From Aquitalea pelogenes (lineage in GTDB: Bacteria > Pseudomonadota > Gammaproteobacteria > Burkholderiales > Chromobacteriaceae), in assembly GCF_001515305.1 (NCBI RefSeq), contig NZ_LNQV01000023.1, forward strand, positions 1 through 64,000: DNA of 64,000 bases, given 5' to 3'. Of this stretch, positions 59,632-64,000 are shown piece by piece. The notes beneath the pieces were generated by a model. The model did not search any database. It was not told where the DNA came from and saw only the letters and a program-made list of their open reading frames with translations. The number at the start of each line of letters is the position of its first letter. Positions within the stretch are counted from its first letter, which is position 1. The translations under genes and the position numbers were made by a program.

Positions 59632-60492
59632 ATGAATGTAATAATAGGATATGTAGTTGTGATTTCCTTGATATTTGGTGCCTTTATTATTCATGGAGGA
59701 AATATTGAGGTTATTCTTAAGGCAATGCCAACAGAGCTGATGGCAATATTTGGTGGGGCATTTGGGGCATTTGTTGTCGGTAATCAAACGAAAGTATTGA
59801 AGGCCGTTTTAAAGCTGCTGCCTACTATTATAAAGCCGTCAAAGTATACAAAAACTAGGTACATGGAGCTTATGGCATTGCTGTTTTCAACATTGGTCAA
59901 AGTACGAAAGGAGGGACTAATGGCAATTGAGGCTGACATAGAGAAGCCTCACGATAGTCCACTTTTTGGGAAATTTCAAGAGATTGGATCTGATCACCAT
60001 GTGATGAAATTTATTACTGATTATTTAAGAATAATGGTGTCTGGTAACTTAAATTCATTTGAAATTGAAAATTTGATGGATGTGGAAATTGAAACCCATC
60101 ATAACGAGGCACATGCTCCAATAGCCGCAATTGTAAGGCTTGGTGATGCTTTACCTGCATTTGGCATTGTTGCTGCCGTTCTTGGCGTAGTAAATACGAT
60201 GGGGTCTGTTGGCCAACCACCGGCAGTTCTTGGCGAGATGATTGGCTCGGCATTAGTTGGTACGTTTCTAGGTATTTTATTAGCGTATGGTATTGTCGCA
60301 CCACTTGGATCACTACTTGAACAGAAGCTTGATGAAAGTACGAAAGAACTGCAATGTATTAAAACTGTTATCTTGGCTAGTCTCCAAGGTTATGCGCCAC
60401 AAACGGCGGTTGAATTTGGGCGGAAAGTAATTTTTTCTACTGAAAGGCCTGAATTTGAAGAGCTTGAAAGCTATGTTAAATCAATAAAGTAA
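59632..60492 (+). CDS. motA: Orphan flagellar stator protein MotA
   Basis: 286 residues with four membrane segments in the MotA pattern. The cytoplasmic loop keeps the charged residues that touch FliG (VRKEGLMAIEADIE), and the channel prolines are in GQPPAV and APLG. MotA and MotB normally form the proton channel that turns flagella; no motB follows here. It is AT-rich like the rest of this module. Function in the island is unclear. Confidence 0.9.
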   Translation: MNVIIGYVVVISLIFGAFIIHGGNIEVILKAMPTELMAIFGGAFGAFVVGNQTKVLKAVLKLLPTIIKPSKYTKTRYMELMALLFSTLVKVRKEGLMAIEADIEKPHDSPLFGKFQEIGSDHHVMKFITDYLRIMVSGNLNSFEIENLMDVEIETHHNEAHAPIAAIVRLGDALPAFGIVAAVLGVVNTMGSVGQPPAVLGEMIGSALVGTFLGILLAYGIVAPLGSLLEQKLDESTKELQCIKTVILASLQGYAPQTAVEFGRKVIFSTERPEFEELESYVKSIK

Positions 60493-60587
60493 TTGTGCAA
60501 TGATTATCTTTTGCTGACTGGTTGCTATGATTGTGATTCATTGCCTTGATAAGTTTACTATTTAAAGATGCATGAGGTTTACCAGTC

Positions 60588-61856
60588 ATGAACATTATAA
60601 AGTGGCATGTTCATCGCATAATTCTTGTTAGAATTGTTCCTGCATGGATATTGCTATCTTTGTTTTTTGGTATTTTTACGTATGAGATGGAGACAATTAG
60701 AATAAATAAATTTGTTTTTGGGCTGGCAAGTGATGCTGTTGAGGATTTTAATAAAAATGTTGGTGTTGAATTTTATGCACTTTCTTATGATCGTCAAGAG
60801 GAGATATTGCAAAATATTTTACATAAGGGGCAATTTGTTGGCATTTCTATTTATGATAAAAATAGAGTGCTAAATAGTGAGCACTGGTATCGTGCTGACG
60901 AAAATCTTATAAGTAAAATAAAAGATAGCAATAAATATTTCCCGATAGCAGGTGAGCATCGCCATGAAATAGTTAAATATGGAGATGATTTGTATGTTAT
61001 GGCTATAGCACCGCTTAAGTATAGTAAAGGAATTGTTGGTGGGTATTTCGAGGGGGCGTACAAGGTGCCTTCTCTTGCGGTTTTTGAAATGAATGATCGT
61101 ATTTATGAATCATTAGCAACCGTATTGGTTGCTTTGTTTGTTTCTGGATTTATTTTTTATTCTGTTGTTTTTTCATTGTATAAAAAATCATCAATCTTGT
61201 CGTCTGATTTGTTGGAAAGTAATTTGGATTTAATGGAAGTGCTGGGTAGTGCTATTGCTAAGCGTGATTCAGATACAGATGCGCACAATTACAGAGTAAC
61301 TTTGTATTCTGTAATGCTTGCAGAGTCTTTGCAGGTTCCAAAAGGTGAAATGATTAGCCTTATTTCTGGTGCTTTCTTGCATGATGTGGGAAAAATTGGT
61401 ATTCCTGATGCAATTTTATTGAAGCCTGGGAAGTTGACTATTGATGAGTTCGAAGTGATGAAATCCCATGTCTACATCGGACAGCACATACTTGAAAAAT
61501 CAAAGTGGCTGAAAGGTGCGCAAGAAATTGTCTCGTGTCATCATGAACGTTTTGATGGAAAGGGCTATCCTAATGGATTGCAAGGTGAGTACATCCCATT
61601 TAAAGCTAGGTTGTTTTCTATTGTTGATGTATTTGATGCCCTGACATCCGTTAGGCCATATAAGAATGAAATGAGCTATGCTGACGCAGTAAAAGTAATG
61701 CTTGAGGAAGGTGGTAAAAGCTTTGATGTTTTAATTTTAGGTAAATTTCTTGAAATTGCACCTAGCGCATATGCAAAAATTAATAAAGCAAGTGTTGATA
61801 TCCTAAGAGGTGAGTTGGAGAGTAAATTGCGTTTTTACGCAGCAAGAACGGATTGA
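60588..61856 (+). CDS. Membrane-bound HD-GYP phosphodiesterase
   Basis: 422 residues. Membrane segments near 13-30 and 181-201 enclose a periplasmic sensor domain of about 150 residues. The catalytic domain has HDVGKIGIPD (from about 264) and HHERFDGKGYP (about 318), so the metal site looks complete. It should degrade c-di-GMP. It follows motA by 95 bases in the same direction; a possible extended -10 (TGCTATGAT, 60523-60531) precedes it. Confidence 0.92.
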   Translation: MNIIKWHVHRIILVRIVPAWILLSLFFGIFTYEMETIRINKFVFGLASDAVEDFNKNVGVEFYALSYDRQEEILQNILHKGQFVGISIYDKNRVLNSEHWYRADENLISKIKDSNKYFPIAGEHRHEIVKYGDDLYVMAIAPLKYSKGIVGGYFEGAYKVPSLAVFEMNDRIYESLATVLVALFVSGFIFYSVVFSLYKKSSILSSDLLESNLDLMEVLGSAIAKRDSDTDAHNYRVTLYSVMLAESLQVPKGEMISLISGAFLHDVGKIGIPDAILLKPGKLTIDEFEVMKSHVYIGQHILEKSKWLKGAQEIVSCHHERFDGKGYPNGLQGEYIPFKARLFSIVDVFDALTSVRPYKNEMSYADAVKVMLEEGGKSFDVLILGKFLEIAPSAYAKINKASVDILRGELESKLRFYAARTD

Positions 61857-61953
61857 AATCGTCTATTTTATTAAATATTGATTTGGTGTAATGAATAAAT
61901 TTTAGATAAAAATATTTTGTGGAGAGCTGCCAGTTTATGTGTTTCATGGGAAG

Positions 61954-61975
61954 TGCGGCGGGAACCCCCGCCGCA
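61954..61975. terminator. GC-rich hairpin between converging genes
   Basis: TGCGGCGGG (61954-61962) and CCCGCCGCA (67-75 of the same line, 61967-61975) pair perfectly over 9 bp. It stands out in AT-rich surroundings and lies 10 bases after the stop of the YncE-like gene. No T run is present. Confidence 0.55.
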
Positions 61976-61985
61976 GAGCTAGGCT

Positions 61986-63020
61986 TTAGTATGCGCGAAA
62001 AGTAATGCCATTTGGGTTATTTCCAACGGAGTAGTTGGCAATAACTTTTCCACTTTTCGCATTAATAACACTGACAGTATTTGCCTTTGTATTTGTGATA
62101 AAGGCAGCTTCACTGCCAGGGCTAACAACAACACCATGCGCCCCTAGGCCGGTGGTTACAGTACTAGTAATTACGTTATTTCGTGCATCCAAGATGGAGA
62201 CTTTATCATCCGGTTGGGCATCGCTTCCTTGATTGGCTACATAAACCTTGTTGCCATCGTTACTTGCGAACACTTGGATTGGATTTTTTCCTACAGCTAC
62301 CCTAGTGGTAATTTGGTTGTTTGTCGTGTCAATGACTGCTATTTGGTTATCATCTCGCAGAGAAACATAGACCAGCCGTCCATCAGGTGAGAAACCAACT
62401 TGTACGGGTGCATGTCCCACGTGGATACGATCTATTTCCTTTAGACTCTTGGTGTCAATCACGGAAACGCTATCGTCTTTCACGTTGGCAACATACAGCT
62501 CACTTCCATTCGGGCTGGCACGAAGTCCATGGGGAAACGCCCCTGTGGCTACTTTTGCAATAAGAACCTTACGCCTCAAATCTATCACTGTGATAGCGTT
62601 ATCTTCCGAGCTGGTGATATAAGCCCGTTGTCCTGTCGGGTCCGTGATTACGTGCGCCGGATGATGGCCTGCGGGCATGATTGCTAGGATCTTGCTTGGC
62701 TGGTCTGCATCTAGTAGTAGTAATTGGCCAGGTTCATCTTCATCATGTCCACCTGCATGATCCATTCCAACCATGTTGTGACTATTTGCTGGCATACCCA
62801 CGGCTAGCAGAATTTTCCCATCAGGAGAGATTTGTACATTGTGTGGTGTGATGGGTACTGTTACGGTATTTACTTTGCCTGATGGTAATGTGATTACACT
62901 GATAGTATTATCACCTTCGTTGGCACTATATACTTGGCCTTTGGGTAATGCTGCTGCGTTAGAAAATGGTGTGCTAATGGCGAGCAAAGAAGCTGCCAAG
63001 ATGAATTGCATGGTTTTCAT
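61986..63020 (-). CDS. YncE-like seven-bladed beta-propeller protein
   Basis: 344 residues with signal peptide to about residue 22. It consists of YVTN/NHL-like repeats: YSANEGDNTISVITLPSG, YITSSEDNAITVIDL, YVANVKDDSVSVIDTKS and so on. One His- and Asp-rich insertion (HNMVGMDHAGGHDEDEPG, about residues 81-98) could bind metal. Periplasmic; substrate unknown. It lies downstream of the small protein at 63075. Confidence 0.85.
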   Translation of the reverse strand: MKTMQFILAASLLAISTPFSNAAALPKGQVYSANEGDNTISVITLPSGKVNTVTVPITPHNVQISPDGKILLAVGMPANSHNMVGMDHAGGHDEDEPGQLLLLDADQPSKILAIMPAGHHPAHVITDPTGQRAYITSSEDNAITVIDLRRKVLIAKVATGAFPHGLRASPNGSELYVANVKDDSVSVIDTKSLKEIDRIHVGHAPVQVGFSPDGRLVYVSLRDDNQIAVIDTTNNQITTRVAVGKNPIQVFASNDGNKVYVANQGSDAQPDDKVSILDARNNVITSTVTTGLGAHGVVVSPGSEAAFITNTKANTVSVINAKSGKVIANYSVGNNPNGITFRAY

Positions 63021-63074
63021 TCATATACTCCTTAATTAAGTATGCGTTTACTCCATGTGGAAGTGGTTCTGTTT

Positions 63075-63419
63075 TTAATAATGATTTCCTGCTTGTGGTG
63101 GATGATGAGGAGGAGTATGGGTTATGCTTTTCAATTGCTTTGGAGTTGTTGACTGCCATACTGCACCAAACTTGGTATATGACGTTGCGTCTAGGATGCT
63201 AATTAGTGGCGAAACACAATTCTGTTGGCAATGTGCGGCTGTATCGCACGAGGTAATGCTAACTTTGCAGTTATTTTTGTCTTCGTGATGATGAAATAGC
63301 GAATGAGTCTCTGATGTATTTTTGTCTGTAAAAGACGATGCAGATACCGCTACTGCTTGCATGAATTGAAGCGATAGCCATATTAGTATCGGAAGCAATG
63401 CGCGGATTATTTTACTCAT
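63075..63419 (-). CDS. Small secreted His/Cys protein
   Basis: 114 residues. MSKIIRALLPILIWLSLQFM is a signal peptide. The mature part has HSLFHHHEDKNNCKVSITSC and AAHCQQNC, and ends THTPPHHPPQAGNHY. Like the small CopL-like proteins elsewhere in the island it precedes another exported protein (YncE-like, 54 bases downstream) in the same direction. Confidence 0.65.
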   Translation of the reverse strand: MSKIIRALLPILIWLSLQFMQAVAVSASSFTDKNTSETHSLFHHHEDKNNCKVSITSCDTAAHCQQNCVSPLISILDATSYTKFGAVWQSTTPKQLKSITHTPPHHPPQAGNHY

Positions 63420-63450
63420 TGTCAGAATCTAAGCCAGTTTCAACCGCGGG

Positions 63451-63470
63451 CCCTTGATTAGAATCAAGGG
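63451..63470. repeat. Perfect inverted repeat in the upstream region of the small protein gene
   Basis: CCCTTGATT (63451-63459) and AATCAAGGG (63462-63470) form a 9-bp dyad with a 2-base centre. It lies 32 bases upstream of the small protein gene and 8 bases after the dedA stop (both minus strand). It could be an operator or the end of the dedA transcript; no T run follows. Confidence 0.5.
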
Positions 63471-63477
63471 TGGGCAT

Positions 63478-64000
63478 TTATTTTGTCATGCGGAATATTA
63501 TTCCTAATGGCGGTAGTGAAGACAAGATGGTGATGCTTAAAATAAATACTGGGAGATTGCTAGAAATGATAGATAGTTTCCCCGGTAAATATCCTGCTGG
63601 CACTACTGTTGACACCCATATGCAAGAACCAATCAAAGACAGGGTTAGAAAGTGTCGATATGGCACTTTGGTTGCGCCCGCAATAAATGGAGAATTGCCA
63701 CGTAATGCCGGGAAGAAATGTGCACAAATAATAGCCGACGGATGATGTTGTGAGAAAATGATTTGGATCGTGTGTAAGGCTCGGCTCTTGAAATTGACAA
63801 CTGCGGGGCCGCTAAATAGCCGGTGACCAATTTTTTGGCCTACAAAGTAATTAGTTTTATCACCGATAAATGCGGCTTGTGATAGCAGTATCAGAACCAG
63901 ATAGGGGAGAGTAGTCCATTAGCTGCCAATACGCCTGCGGTAAAAATTAGTGAATTTCCTGGCAGTAAGGAGCTGAATGCAAGGCCTGTGTCTAAAAAAA
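63478..64000 (-). pseudogene. DedA-family membrane protein, damaged and cut by the window edge
   Basis: On the minus strand, from the window end, one frame gives FFLDTGLAFSSLLPGNSL and LIFTAGVLAANGLLSPI, a DedA N-terminal segment, then meets a stop. One base lost near 63899-63903 shifts to the frame LVLILLSQAAFIGDKTNYFV, which stays open through VPYRHFLTLSLIGSC to the stop at 63478. DedA proteins are membrane lipid-carrier flippases. Compared with typical members a few residues are also missing in the middle. About 40 N-terminal residues lie outside the window. It could be a pseudogene or a read error. Confidence 0.8.

Noticed and set aside
63470-63745. + strand open frame of 91 codons near the window end
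   Set aside because: It lies opposite the DedA reading frame, which has clear family similarity.

Overview
The window looks like the chromosome of a betaproteobacterium of the order Neisseriales, most like the Chromobacteriaceae (Chromobacterium, Aquitalea, Vogesella group). This rests on the S10-spc-alpha ribosomal gene order, the protein sequences of the core genes, two chemotaxis receptors, c-di-GMP proteins and the moderately high GC of the core half. The genus is an inference; no database search was possible.

Region 1 (1-14.1 kb) is the translation superoperon, all on the + strand: the end of tuf, rpsJ, then rplC to rpsQ, rplN to secY, a wrecked infA copy, rpmJ, and rpsM to rplQ. Three internal promoters can be read from the sequence, before rplC, rplN and rpsM. 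The first has its predicted start site inside the stem of a terminator. The strand ends at a clear terminator after rplQ.

Region 2 (14.1-37.7 kb) is ordinary chromosome. It holds a MOSC protein, a chemotaxis receptor with a good sigma-28 promoter, the minus-strand block miaB / YciI-like / small membrane protein / phoH / ybeY / corC / lnt, and a ribose operon in the order rbsK-rbsD-rbsA-rbsC-rbsB-rbsR. These are followed by a MASE1-CHASE-GGDEF-EAL protein, a HugZ-like protein, an RsuA/RluF-type pseudouridine synthase, a frameshifted two-HD-domain HD-GYP gene and a second chemotaxis receptor. rbsD also carries an apparent one-base frameshift near its start.

Region 3 (37.7-43.6 kb) begins at the 3' half of a tRNA gene with a CAU anticodon, its 5' half missing, followed at once by repeats and a tyrosine integrase. 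The element then carries a 252-residue protein of unknown function, a DUF3987 protein, a structured 500-bp non-coding stretch, an inovirus Gp2 / YfjJ-like protein and an H-NS-like protein. It resembles a small integrative element or phage satellite. No right-hand att site or rebuilt tRNA is visible in the window.

Region 4 (43.7-64 kb) is a mosaic copper/silver resistance island. A GC-rich cus module (small CopL-like protein, frameshifted cusC, cusB with a CusF-like tail, cusA, cusF) is followed by a fragment of a sensor kinase. A periplasmic copper module comes next: DUF411 protein, cupredoxin, membrane protein, Met-rich protein and Tat-exported multicopper oxidase. A markedly AT-rich module follows: DUF2933 protein, ICMT-like methyltransferase, CPx ATPase with two heavy-metal-binding domains, YHS protein, an orphan MotA and an HD-GYP protein. 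The island continues with a YncE-like beta-propeller, another small secreted protein and the damaged 3' part of a dedA gene that runs off the end. Together these genes would pump copper or silver out of the cytoplasm (ATPase) and periplasm (Cus), oxidise Cu(I) (oxidase) and buffer it (CusF, DUF411, cupredoxin, Met-rich protein). No intact copper regulator is present in the window.
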